From Sulfitobacter dubius (lineage in GTDB: Bacteria; Pseudomonadota; Alphaproteobacteria; Rhodobacterales; Rhodobacteraceae), in assembly GCF_900113435.1 (NCBI RefSeq), contig NZ_FOPG01000003.1, forward strand, positions 1-64,000: 64,000 bases of DNA, read 5' to 3'. The notes beneath the pieces were generated by a model. It ran no database searches. It was not told the DNA's origin and saw only the letters and a program-made list of their open reading frames with translations. Each line of letters starts with the position of its first letter. The stretch's first letter is position 1. Shown in pieces: positions 26,559 through 34,982 of the stretch. Made by a program: the position numbers and the translations under genes.

Positions 26559-27076
26559 GGCAGTTCGCCTTTCAACAGTTGTGGCAAGCCGACAACGACC
26601 TGTACGACCGTCTCTGCCTCTGCGGCCAATGCGATGTTCAATCGGCCCTGTGCCTCGCGGAATTGGCGGGCCATGGCGTTATCGGGCACGATCCCCTGAC
26701 CGACCTCGTTAGAGACGATGACCCAATGCGCCGCACAGTCGCGCAAGGCCGCCAAAAGCGCCGCCTGCGCCGCATCCAAATCGCTGCCTTCCATCAAATG
26801 ATTGCTAAGCCACATGGTTGCACAGTCAATCAGCACGATTTCGCCAGCAGGCAGTTTCGCCAAGGGTTCCGCCAAATCAAGGGGGCATTCGACAGTGTGC
26901 CACCCTGCATCTCGTCTTGATTGATGCTTGTTCACACGTTCTTGAACTTCGTCATCCCAGATGCGCCCGGTGGCGAAGTAAGTCTTTGGAAGACCACACG
27001 AATTTACAAGATCTTCTGCCCATTCTGACTTCCCCGAAGCCGCGCCGCCTAGGGCAAAGGTATTTCTTGGCAACAT
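26555..27076 (-). CDS. cobU: adenosylcobinamide kinase / adenosylcobinamide-phosphate guanylyltransferase
   Basis: The bifunctional CobU/CobP enzyme phosphorylates adenosylcobinamide and transfers GMP to it, activating the lower-ligand acceptor in cobalamin assembly. The 173-residue protein has the P-loop FALGGAASGKSEWAED, the ATGRIWDDEVQERVNKHQ segment with the characteristic His, LIDCATMWLSNHL and the SNEVGQGIVPDNAMAR signature. The start at 27076 (MLPRNTFALGG) is favoured over a TTG eight codons earlier. I found no cobalamin riboswitch in the 96 bases between it and rpoH. Confidence 0.94.
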   Translation of the reverse strand: MLPRNTFALGGAASGKSEWAEDLVNSCGLPKTYFATGRIWDDEVQERVNKHQSRRDAGWHTVECPLDLAEPLAKLPAGEIVLIDCATMWLSNHLMEGSDLDAAQAALLAALRDCAAHWVIVSNEVGQGIVPDNAMARQFREAQGRLNIALAAEAETVVQVVVGLPQLLKGELP

Positions 27077-27172
27077 CTTCTCACCAAATATTTGAACCAA
27101 ATGGCATAGCTCTGCGTATCTCTCTCAACGGCGCATAACAAGCCAAGCCATGCTCTTAGGGGGATATCCAAA

Positions 27173-28051
27173 ATGTCATTGCAAACCGCACGCGAATTCT
27201 CACTTACCCGCACCGCTATGAAGGCCGAGTTGCTCGATGCCGATACAGAGCTTCGATTGGCCTATGCGTGGCGTGACCAGCGGGACGAGGCCGCGCTGCA
27301 CCGTTTGATTACCGCCTACATGCGCCTTGCCATTTCCATGGCCGGCAAATTCAAGCGCTACGGTGCCCCGATGAACGACCTGATCCAAGAGGCGGGTCTG
27401 GGCCTGATGAAGGCCGCCGATAAATTCGACCCCGACCGGGGAGTGCGTTTCTCGACCTATGCGGTTTGGTGGATCAAGGCGAGCATTCAGGATCATGTGA
27501 TGCGCAATTGGTCGATGGTGCGGACCGGCTCGACCTCATCGCAAAAGTCGCTGTTTTTCAACATGCGCCGGGTGCAGGCCCGTCTTGAGCGTGAGGCTTC
27601 TGCTGTGGGTGAGACGCTGGATAAGCACCAGCTGCGCCAGATGATTTCCACCGAAATTGGCGTGCCGTTGCACGATGTCGAAATGATGGAAGGCCGTCTG
27701 TCGGGTTCTGATTATTCGCTGAACGCGACCCAATCTGCCGAAGATGAAGGCCGCGAGTGGATCGAAGCGCTGGCCGATGAAAGCGCACAGGCAGCTGAGC
27801 GTGTTGAGGAAGAGCACGACACAGCCCAATTGCGGAACTGGTTGCTGACGGCGATGCAGGGGCTTTCGGAGCGTGAGCAGTTCATCGTCCGCGAACGCAA
27901 ACTGCGTGATCCTTCGCGCACCTTGGAAAGCCTTGGTGATGAGCTGAGCCTCAGCAAAGAGCGGGTGCGTCAGTTAGAAGCTGCCGCCTTTGGCAAGATG
28001 CGCAAGTCGCTGGAAATGCAATCGCGTGAGGTCTTTGCTTTCTTGGCCTGA
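27173..28051 (+). CDS. rpoH: RNA polymerase sigma factor of the RpoH (sigma-32) family
   Basis: A 292-residue heat-shock-type sigma factor. Region 2 is seen in HRLITAYMRLAISMAGKFKR, DLIQEAGLGLMKAADKFDPD and FSTYAVWWIKASIQDHVMR; the RpoH-box-like SSQKSLFFNMRRVQARL follows. Region 4 has GLSEREQFIVRERKL and the helix-turn-helix LSLSKERVRQLEAAAFGKMR. Alphaproteobacteria often carry two RpoH paralogues; the divergence of the RpoH box here hints at RpoHII, which in Rhodobacter takes part in the singlet-oxygen response, but this is inference. AGGGGG precedes the ATG. It is divergent from cobU. Confidence 0.92.
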   Translation: MSLQTAREFSLTRTAMKAELLDADTELRLAYAWRDQRDEAALHRLITAYMRLAISMAGKFKRYGAPMNDLIQEAGLGLMKAADKFDPDRGVRFSTYAVWWIKASIQDHVMRNWSMVRTGSTSSQKSLFFNMRRVQARLEREASAVGETLDKHQLRQMISTEIGVPLHDVEMMEGRLSGSDYSLNATQSAEDEGREWIEALADESAQAAERVEEEHDTAQLRNWLLTAMQGLSEREQFIVRERKLRDPSRTLESLGDELSLSKERVRQLEAAAFGKMRKSLEMQSREVFAFLA

Positions 28052-28131
28052 GCCGCAGCTCTGACACCACTGGGGCTGGCAGATTGCTGCTGGCCGGATT
28101 AAGGTCTCCCGAATGCAATCGGGGGGCCTTT

Positions 28132-29325
28132 ATGCTGTCGGGCAAACATATTTTGCTGATCATCGGGGGCGGCATCGCCGCCTATAAATCACTCGATCTG
28201 ATCCGCCGCCTGCGGGAGCGTGGGGCGAAAGTGACCCCGGTGCTGACCCGCGCAGGCGAAGAGTTCGTGACTCCGCTGTCGGTTTCCGCGCTGACTGGCG
28301 TGAAGGTGTTTCGCGATCTTTTTGACCTCGGGGATGAGGCCGAAATGGGCCATATCCAACTCAGCCGCGCTGCTGATCTGTTGGTCGTGGCCCCGGCCAC
28401 CGCCGATCTGATGGCTAAGATGGCGCAGGGGTCAGCGAATGATCTGGCGTCTACGCTACTCCTCGCCACTGACACGCCCGTTCTGCTTGCGCCCGCGATG
28501 AACGTGCGCATGTGGCAGCACCCCGCGACGCAGCGCAACATTGCTACCTTGCGGGGCGATGGCATTGCGATGGTCGGCCCAAATGATGGCGATATGGCCT
28601 GCGGTGAATTTGGCCCGGGACGCATGGCCGAACCGCTTGAGATTGTCAGCGCCGTTGAGGCGCATCTGGCGGACGGGCCGCTGAAGGGCAAGCGCATCGT
28701 CGTCACGTCGGGCCCCACGCATGAGCCAATTGATCCAGTGCGCTATATCGCCAACCGCTCTTCCGGCGCGCAGGGCACGGCGATCGCAAGGGCGCTGGCG
28801 GCAATGGGGGCCGAGGTGGTGTTTGTCACCGGACCGGCAGAGGTGCCTCCGCCGGAAGGCGTCAAAGTGGTGCTAATCCAAACGGCACAAGAGATGATGG
28901 AAGCGGTCGAGGCTGCCTTGCCTGCCGATGCCGGTGTTTTTGCAGCAGCGGTGGCTGATTGGCACGTTGAAGGGACAAGCGACCGCAAGCTCAAGAAATC
29001 CAAGGACGGGTTGCCGACGTTGTCCTTCGCTGAAAACCCCGACATCCTAAAAACCATAAGCCAACGCACCGAAGGTCGTCCGGCGCTTGTGGTCGGCTTC
29101 GCCGCCGAGACCAATGACGTGCTGGCCCATGCCACCGCCAAACGCGCGCGCAAAGGTTGCGATTGGATCGTGGCCAATGACGTTTCTCCCGGCACCGGGA
29201 TCATGGGCGGGACTGAGAATACCGTGACGCTTATCACCGATGACGGTGCCGAGGATTGGCCGCGTATGGGAAAAGATGCGGTGGCCGCGCGGTTGGCCAA
29301 ACGTATCGCCGCCGCGCTGGCCTGA
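28132..29325 (+). CDS. coaBC: bifunctional phosphopantothenoylcysteine decarboxylase/phosphopantothenate-cysteine ligase
   Basis: Catalyses two consecutive steps of coenzyme A synthesis. The N-terminal flavodoxin-like CoaC half shows LLIIGGGIAAYKSLDLIRRL, the active-site His region GHIQLSRAADLLVVAPATA, and LLAPAMNVRMWQHPATQRN, then the CGEFGPGRMAEP substrate loop. The C-terminal CoaB half has VTSGPTHEPIDPVRYIANRS, AAVADWHVEGTSDRKLKKS and FAAETNDVLAHATAKRARKG. The start at 28132 is the one matching the family. It is followed closely by dut, as is usual in alphaproteobacteria. Confidence 0.96.
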   Translation: MLSGKHILLIIGGGIAAYKSLDLIRRLRERGAKVTPVLTRAGEEFVTPLSVSALTGVKVFRDLFDLGDEAEMGHIQLSRAADLLVVAPATADLMAKMAQGSANDLASTLLLATDTPVLLAPAMNVRMWQHPATQRNIATLRGDGIAMVGPNDGDMACGEFGPGRMAEPLEIVSAVEAHLADGPLKGKRIVVTSGPTHEPIDPVRYIANRSSGAQGTAIARALAAMGAEVVFVTGPAEVPPPEGVKVVLIQTAQEMMEAVEAALPADAGVFAAAVADWHVEGTSDRKLKKSKDGLPTLSFAENPDILKTISQRTEGRPALVVGFAAETNDVLAHATAKRARKGCDWIVANDVSPGTGIMGGTENTVTLITDDGAEDWPRMGKDAVAARLAKRIAAALA

Positions 29326-29334
29326 GGAGAGATT

Positions 29335-29787
29335 ATGACCACGATCAAACTTCGCTGGGCCGAAGACGCAGACCAAAACTTGCCGCTGCCCAGCTATGAA
29401 AGCGCTGGCGCTGCGGGGGCCGATCTACGCGCGAACCTGCCCGGCGGCGCAGTTACGTTGGCCCCCGGCGCGCGTGCGCTGATTTCAACCGGTTTGCATA
29501 TGGCAATCCCGCAGGGGTTTGAGGTGCAGGTCCGGCCCCGCTCTGGGCTGGCGCTGAAACATGGGATCACGCTGATCAACAGCCCCGGCACCATCGATAG
29601 TGATTATCGCGGTGTGGTTGGGGTGATCCTTGGCAACACGGGGACTGAGGCATTCACGGTGGAACATGGGGCGCGTGTGGCGCAGATGGTGGTTGCACCG
29701 GTGGTGCAAGCAGGGTTCGATTTGGTTGATAACCTCAATGCAACATCCCGTGGTGCGGGCGGTTTCGGCTCCACCGGGGTGGCCTGA
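29335..29787 (+). CDS. dut: dUTP pyrophosphatase
   Basis: Hydrolyses dUTP to dUMP, keeping uracil out of DNA and supplying dTMP synthesis. The 150-residue trimeric enzyme shows all five motifs: [39 protein letters not shown], the [10 protein letters not shown] region, and the C-terminal [10 protein letters not shown] arm. The ATG follows GAGGAGAG nine bases after coaBC. Its stop overlaps the moeB start by one base (TGATG). Confidence 0.97.
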   Translation: MTTIKLRWAEDADQNLPLPSYESAGAAGADLRANLPGGAVTLAPGARALISTGLHMAIPQGFEVQVRPRSGLALKHGITLINSPGTIDSDYRGVVGVILGNTGTEAFTVEHGARVAQMVVAPVVQAGFDLVDNLNATSRGAGGFGSTGVA

Positions 29788-30818
29788 TGTTGGCGGTTCT
29801 GATTATTGCCTCCGCCCTTTGGTTCGGTGGCGGCGTGCTGGGCATTCCGCGCGGGCTGCGTGCGGGGCTGATCGCGGTGATGTATGTGGCCTTGGTGGCG
29901 CTGCATCTGGTCTTCCCAGCAGATCACCCGTTGCGACTGTCCACGGGCGGCAGCGCCGCACCTTGGCTGCTGCTGGGGGGCTTTGCGGTCTTGGTGGTTC
30001 TTTATCGGCAGGGGCTGAACACCCTGCGCGCCCGTGCCAATCCGGAACCTGAGACCCCAGCCACGGATAGTTTCTCCGACAGTGAACTCAACCGCTATGC
30101 GCGTCATATCGTATTGCGTGAGGTTGGCGGCGCCGGGCAGAAGGCATTGAAGAATGCCAAGGTGCTGGTTGTCGGGGCAGGCGGGCTTGGTGCGCCTGCG
30201 CTGCAATATCTTGCAGCGGCGGGTGTGGGCACCATCGGGGTGATCGACGACGACGAAGTGGAAAACGCCAATCTGCAACGGCAGGTAATCCACAAGGACG
30301 CAGCCATCGGCACGCCCAAGGTTTTCTCGGCCCAAGCAGAGATGACCGCCCAAAACCCGCATATCACCGTGCGCCCTTATCATCGCCGCCTGACCGACGA
30401 GATCGCCGCCGAACTGGTGGCCGACTATGACCTAGTGCTCGACGGCACCGACAATTTCGACACCCGCTACCGCGTCAACGCCGCTTGCGTCGCGGCAGGC
30501 GTGCCGTTGATATCAGGCGCGCTGAGCCAATGGGAAGGGCAGCTTAGCGTCTTTGATCCCGCGCGCGGCGCGCCTTGCTATCGTTGTATCTTCCCCAAGG
30601 CCCCTGCCGCCCATCTGGCCCCCTCTTGTGCCGAGGCCGGGGTGATCGGTCCGCTGCCGGGTGTGATCGGCACGATGATGGCACTAGAGGCGGTTAAGGT
30701 GATTACCGGTGCGGGTAGCGTGCTGCGCGGGCAGATGATGATCTATGACGGGCTGTACGGGGAGAACCGCCAGATTGCCCTTACCCGGCGCGAGGGCTGC
30801 GAAACCTGCGGCGGGTGA
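29787..30818 (+). CDS. moeB: membrane-anchored MoeB/ThiF-type adenylyltransferase
   Basis: Residues about 90-343 form a ThiF/MoeB domain that adenylates the C-terminal glycine of MoaD- or ThiS-like sulfur carriers. Features are NRYARHIVLREVGGAGQKAL, the nucleotide loop VLVVGAGGLGAPALQYLAAA, the RQVIHKDAAIG region, VLDGTDNFDTRYRVN, and zinc-binding CYRC with a final CETCGG. The first ~80 residues add hydrophobic segments (LAVLIIASALWFGGGVLGIP, LLLGGFAVLVVLYRQG) that ordinary MoeB of ~250 residues lacks. The enzyme is thus predicted to be held at the inner membrane. It is translationally coupled to dut. Confidence 0.9.
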   Translation: MLAVLIIASALWFGGGVLGIPRGLRAGLIAVMYVALVALHLVFPADHPLRLSTGGSAAPWLLLGGFAVLVVLYRQGLNTLRARANPEPETPATDSFSDSELNRYARHIVLREVGGAGQKALKNAKVLVVGAGGLGAPALQYLAAAGVGTIGVIDDDEVENANLQRQVIHKDAAIGTPKVFSAQAEMTAQNPHITVRPYHRRLTDEIAAELVADYDLVLDGTDNFDTRYRVNAACVAAGVPLISGALSQWEGQLSVFDPARGAPCYRCIFPKAPAAHLAPSCAEAGVIGPLPGVIGTMMALEAVKVITGAGSVLRGQMMIYDGLYGENRQIALTRREGCETCGG

Positions 30819-30866
30819 TTGCAAGTCTCTCAGGCTCCCCCCATCTAGGGTGGAAAGGAGACTTTC

Positions 30867-32879
30867 ATGACAAATCCGCTGCTCGCCGAGTGGGATACAC
30901 CCTTCGGCATCGCCCCCTTTGACCGTATTTCCGATGACGATTTTACCCCCGCATTGCAAGAGGCGCTGGCCGCCCATCGGGCCGAGATCGACGCCATCGC
31001 CAGCAACCCCGACGCGCCCACCTTCGCCAATACGGTTGAGGCGTTAGAGGTCTCGGGCCAAGCGCTCGACAAGGTGCTGAGTGTGTTCTTCACCGTCGCA
31101 GGGGCCGATAGCAACCCGGCGCGCGAGGCGTTGCAGCGTGATTTCTCGCCCGAACTGGCTGCGCATCAATCTGCCATCTCTGGCAATGAGGCGCTGTTCG
31201 CGCGGATCGCGGCTGTCTGGGAGGCGCGGGACGCGCTAGACCTGACCCAAGAACAGGCGCGGGTTTTGATGCTGTCCCACCGTGGCTTTGTCCGCGCCGG
31301 TGCGGCGCTGACAGGCGATGCTGCGGAACGCATGAAAGAGATCAAGGCGCGGCTTGCGGTATTGGGTACGCAGTTCACGCAAAACCTGTTGGCGGATGAG
31401 CGCGCATGGTTCATGCCGCTGGATGAGGGCGACCTCACCGGCCTGCCTGACTTTGTGATCGACACCGCCCGCGCGGCGGGGGAGGAAAAGGGCGCAGACG
31501 GCCCGGTGGTCACGCTCTCGCGCTCGCTGATTGTGCCTTTCTTGCAGTTCTCTGACCGGCGTGATCTGCGCGAGAAGGCGTTTCGCGCATGGGAGGCGCG
31601 CGGGGCCAATGGTGGTGAGACCGACAACCGCGCCATCGCGGCTGAGACTTTGGCGCTACGCAAAGAACGCGCAACCTTGCTCGGCTATGACAACTTTGCG
31701 TCCTACAAGCTGGAAACGGAAATGGCTAAGACGCCAGCGGCAGTGCGCGATCTGCTGATGTCGGTCTGGAAACCCGCCAAGGCGCAAGCCGACGCCGATG
31801 CCGAGGTGCTGACTGCGCTGATGCGTGAAGACGGGGTGAATGGCGCGTTGGAACCGTGGGACTGGCGCTACTACGCCGAGAAACGCCGCGCGGCAGAGCA
31901 TGACCTCGATGAGGCAGCGCTGAAACCCTATTTTCAGCTCGACCGGATGATCGACGCGGCCTTCGACTGTGCCAACCGGTTGTTCGGGCTGGAGTTCGCT
32001 GCCCTCGACGTGCCGCTCTACCACCCCGATTGCCGGGCATGGGAGGTGACCCGGAACGGCAAGCATGTGGCGGTTTTCATCGGGGATTATTTCGCGCGCG
32101 GCTCTAAGCGCTCGGGCGCATGGTGTTCGGCGATGCGCGCGCAGGCGAAGTTCCCCCGCGAACAGGCACCTGTGGTCATCAACGTCTGCAATTTCGCCAA
32201 GGGCGACCCGGCGCTCTTGTCCTATGACGACGCGCGGACGTTGTTTCACGAGTTCGGCCACGCGTTGCATCAGATGTTGTCGGACGTGACCTATGAAAGC
32301 GTCAGCGGTACCTCGGTCGCACGGGACTTCGTGGAACTGCCAAGCCAGCTTTACGAGCATTGGCTGGATCAGCCCGAAGTGCTGGAGAAATTCGCCACCC
32401 ACGCCCGCACGGGTGAGGCGATGCCGCGTGAGATGTTGGAGAAGGTGTTGGCCGCCGCGACATTCGATATGGGGTTCCAGACAGTTGAATATATCGCCTC
32501 GGCGCTGGTCGATCTGGAGTTTCACGATGGCGCGGCACCGGCTGATCCGATGGCGCGACAGGCCGAGGTGCTCAGCAGCATCGGCATGCCGCAAGCGATC
32601 CGGATGCGCCACGCCACACCGCAGTTCGCGCATGTTTTCGCCGGAGACGGCTATTCCAGCGCCTACTACAGCTACATGTGGTCTGAGGTGATGGACGCCG
32701 ACGCTTTTGCCGCTTTCGAGGAAGCGGGTGGCGCCTTCGATGCCGAGCGGGCTGAGGCGTTGGAAACCCACATCCTCTCGACCGGCGGCAGCCGTGATCC
32801 GGCAGAGCTTTACACGGCGTTCCGGGGGCGTTTGCCGGGAGTCGAAGCGCTGCTCAAAGGGCGCGGGCTGACCGCCTAG
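30867..32879 (+). CDS. M3-family metallopeptidase (oligopeptidase A / Dcp type)
   Basis: A 670-residue cytoplasmic zinc peptidase that degrades short peptides. The zinc site HEFGH is found in DARTLFHEFGHALHQMLSD, with the downstream Glu ligand in SGTSVARDFVELPSQLYEHW. The N-terminal part (NPLLAEWDTPFGIAPFDRIS) is typical of PrlC/Dcp enzymes and no signal peptide is present. GAAAGGAGAC precedes the ATG. It ends at a shared bidirectional terminator with the convergent 2-hydroxyacid dehydrogenase gene. Confidence 0.94.
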   Translation: MTNPLLAEWDTPFGIAPFDRISDDDFTPALQEALAAHRAEIDAIASNPDAPTFANTVEALEVSGQALDKVLSVFFTVAGADSNPAREALQRDFSPELAAHQSAISGNEALFARIAAVWEARDALDLTQEQARVLMLSHRGFVRAGAALTGDAAERMKEIKARLAVLGTQFTQNLLADERAWFMPLDEGDLTGLPDFVIDTARAAGEEKGADGPVVTLSRSLIVPFLQFSDRRDLREKAFRAWEARGANGGETDNRAIAAETLALRKERATLLGYDNFASYKLETEMAKTPAAVRDLLMSVWKPAKAQADADAEVLTALMREDGVNGALEPWDWRYYAEKRRAAEHDLDEAALKPYFQLDRMIDAAFDCANRLFGLEFAALDVPLYHPDCRAWEVTRNGKHVAVFIGDYFARGSKRSGAWCSAMRAQAKFPREQAPVVINVCNFAKGDPALLSYDDARTLFHEFGHALHQMLSDVTYESVSGTSVARDFVELPSQLYEHWLDQPEVLEKFATHARTGEAMPREMLEKVLAAATFDMGFQTVEYIASALVDLEFHDGAAPADPMARQAEVLSSIGMPQAIRMRHATPQFAHVFAGDGYSSAYYSYMWSEVMDADAFAAFEEAGGAFDAERAEALETHILSTGGSRDPAELYTAFRGRLPGVEALLKGRGLTA

Positions 32880-32893
32880 GGCGAAAACCGGGG

Positions 32894-32913
32894 CCGGGGG
32901 TCAGTACCCCCGG
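32894..32913. terminator. bidirectional hairpin between M3 peptidase and dehydrogenase genes
   Basis: CCGGGGGT (32894-32901) pairs with ACCCCCGG (32906-32913) across a CAGT loop. The hairpin lies 14 bases beyond the peptidase stop and contains the stop codon of the convergent dehydrogenase gene (32901-32903). No clear T run. Confidence 0.5.
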
Positions 32914-33839
32914 TCGCGGTCCACGACATGCAGCAGCGGCTCACCAGCCTCGCTGCGGCGAATGTTTTCGGCAATCACCTCCGAGGCCGTATCATTGCGC
33001 GTCGCGGCGGCGATATGCGGGGTCACGGTAACATGCGGATGCGCCCAATAGGGGTGATCCTCGGGCAGCGGCTCTACTCGGAAGACATCAAGCGTCGCAT
33101 GGGCGATCTGGCCGCTATCAAGCGCGTCAAGCAGGGCGTCATCGTCAATCAGCGGCCCGCGACCGGGGTTGATGATGAAAGCCCCCTTGGGCATCTGCGC
33201 CAGTGTTTCGGCGTTCAGCACGTTCTGCGTGGCGGGCGTATCGGGCATCAGCAGCACGGCGATCTCGGCGCGCTTAAGCGCTTCCGTCAGACCTTCGTCG
33301 CCGTGCAGGCAGCGGACGCCGTCAATCTGCTTCTCACTGCGTGACCAGCCGGTCACGTCAAAGCCCAGTCCCACCAACGCCTCGGCCACGGCCTGCCCGA
33401 GCGCACCGATGCCCAGCACCGCGACGCTGCGCTCGCGCGCCAAGGGCGGGGTGCGCGGCTCCCATTTGGTATCTCCGCGCAGGATGTCGGTATCCATCCC
33501 CAGATGGTGGCGCAGCACATGGCCCGTGCACCATTCGACCATGCCGTGGGTCAGGCCGAAGTCGACCATCCGCGCCAGCGGGATTTTCAATGTCTCGTTG
33601 CCGGTGATCGCCTCTACCCCGGCCCAGAGGTTCAGCACCGCCTTGGCGCGAGTGTAGGGGATGAAGTCCTGCAAATCGCTATTGGGGGCGTAGACGATAT
33701 AGTCGACCTCTTCGGGCGGCAGGTCAGTGGCCAGCGTGAAATCCTGCCCCGGCAGTGCCTTGCGCAGCGCTTCGTTCAAAGGCTGTTCGTAGCCGTCCCA
33801 GCGTTCGGCCTTGGCAGCGAAGAGAATGTTGATCGTCAT
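32901..33839 (-). CDS. ghrA: 2-hydroxyacid dehydrogenase (glyoxylate/hydroxypyruvate reductase A type)
   Basis: A 312-residue NAD(P)-dependent enzyme reducing glyoxylate or hydroxypyruvate. The nucleotide fold shows VAVLGIGALGQAVAEALVGL and GFDVTGWSRS; the catalytic Arg/Glu/His triad is in IINPGRGPLIDDDALLDALD, LDVFRVEPLPEDHPYWAHP and HIAAAT. The short N-terminal domain (LFAAKAERWDGYEQPL) fits GhrA. It begins three bases after the rodA stop, so it is probably the last gene of the cell-shape operon although functionally unrelated. Confidence 0.9.
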   Translation of the reverse strand: MTINILFAAKAERWDGYEQPLNEALRKALPGQDFTLATDLPPEEVDYIVYAPNSDLQDFIPYTRAKAVLNLWAGVEAITGNETLKIPLARMVDFGLTHGMVEWCTGHVLRHHLGMDTDILRGDTKWEPRTPPLARERSVAVLGIGALGQAVAEALVGLGFDVTGWSRSEKQIDGVRCLHGDEGLTEALKRAEIAVLLMPDTPATQNVLNAETLAQMPKGAFIINPGRGPLIDDDALLDALDSGQIAHATLDVFRVEPLPEDHPYWAHPHVTVTPHIAAATRNDTASEVIAENIRRSEAGEPLLHVVDRDRGY

Positions 33840-33842
33840 GAG

Positions 33843-34982
33843 TTACCTCGGTCTATGAACATGCGCCGACTGAACAAAGCCGAAGGCCAAGAGCAGCACC
33901 AGCATGGCAGAACCACCATAGCTGACCATCGGTAGCGGCACGCCCACCACCGGGGCAAGCCCCATAACCATCGACATGTTAACGGCGAAAAAGAGAAAGA
34001 AATTAAGCGCGATGCCCAAGGTCAGCAGGCTTGCAAAACGGTCCTTGTTCTTGACTGCAGAGACCACGCAGAACAGGATGATCAACGCATAAAGACACAA
34101 GAGCGATACGCCCCCGACAAAGCCGAATTCTTCGGCCAATGTGGTAAAGATAAAGTCGGTATGTTTTTCGGGCAGGAAGTTCAGCCGCGACTGCGTGCCC
34201 TGCATATAACCGCGCCCCGACCAACCGCCAGAGCCAAGCGCGATCTTAGATTGCGTGATGTGATACCCCGCCCCGAGCGGATCCTGACTGGGATCAAGGA
34301 ACGTATCAATGCGGCGGTATTGGTAATCTTTCAGCAATTGCCACGGCGTGCCGCGCGATTGAAAGACGGCTGTGACCAACCCAATGGCCGCCGTAATGAC
34401 GGCAGCGAAATAGGCCCAGTGCACTCCGGCGAGAAACATCAGACCGCCCCCCGCCGTAAGCAGCAGGATCGACGTGCCGAGATCGGGCTGCTTTAGTACC
34501 AGCGCGGTTGGCACGACGATGATCAAGATCGGCAACAGCACCCAGAAAGGGCGTGACACCTTTTTAACCGGCAGCCAGTCGTAATAGGCGGCCAGAAACA
34601 CCACCAACGTGATTTTCATCAACTCCGAAGGTTGCAGCCGCATAAAGCCGATGTCGATCCAGCGCTGTGCGCCCATGCCGACAGAGCCAAATAATTCCAC
34701 CGCGACGAGCAGCACCAGCGTCGCTCCATAGGCCACCCCCGATAAGTTGCGCCAGAGCCAGATCGGCACCATCGCCACGGTGAACATGATTGCCATGCCA
34801 ATGCCAAACCGCTTCATCTGCGGCTCAGCCCAAGGGTTGAAAGAACCGCCCGCGACTGAGTAGAGCATCAAAAAACCAACGCCCGCGACACTGGCCAACA
34901 GGATCGCCAGCGGCCAGTTCATAAACAGGATTTTGCGCAGGCCCGTGGGGACGGATTTGACCGTATGTTCAAGATAGCTCAT
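33843..34982 (-). CDS. rodA: rod shape-determining peptidoglycan glycosyltransferase RodA
   Basis: A SEDS-family polymerase that builds glycan strands from lipid II during elongation, working with PBP2. The 379-residue protein has about ten helices. SEDS landmarks are LMLYSVAGGSFNPWAEPQMK, RLQPSELMKITLVVFLAAYY, the catalytic-Asp region LVLKQPDLGTSILLLTAGGG, GSGGWSGRGYMQGTQS, FLPEKHTDFIFTTLAEEFGF and PLPMVSYGGSAMLVLL. The start overlaps the mrdA stop by four bases. Confidence 0.96.
   Translation of the reverse strand: MSYLEHTVKSVPTGLRKILFMNWPLAILLASVAGVGFLMLYSVAGGSFNPWAEPQMKRFGIGMAIMFTVAMVPIWLWRNLSGVAYGATLVLLVAVELFGSVGMGAQRWIDIGFMRLQPSELMKITLVVFLAAYYDWLPVKKVSRPFWVLLPILIIVVPTALVLKQPDLGTSILLLTAGGGLMFLAGVHWAYFAAVITAAIGLVTAVFQSRGTPWQLLKDYQYRRIDTFLDPSQDPLGAGYHITQSKIALGSGGWSGRGYMQGTQSRLNFLPEKHTDFIFTTLAEEFGFVGGVSLLCLYALIILFCVVSAVKNKDRFASLLTLGIALNFFLFFAVNMSMVMGLAPVVGVPLPMVSYGGSAMLVLLLAFGFVQSAHVHRPR

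Noticed and set aside
25600..26700. Possible large cobalamin biosynthesis cluster
   Set aside because: Only cobU and the overlapping phosphatase have cobalamin links; the GST and comM genes beside them are unrelated.
27077..27172. Possible cobalamin riboswitch upstream of cobU
   Set aside because: The gap is only 96 bases and shows no B12-box-like block.
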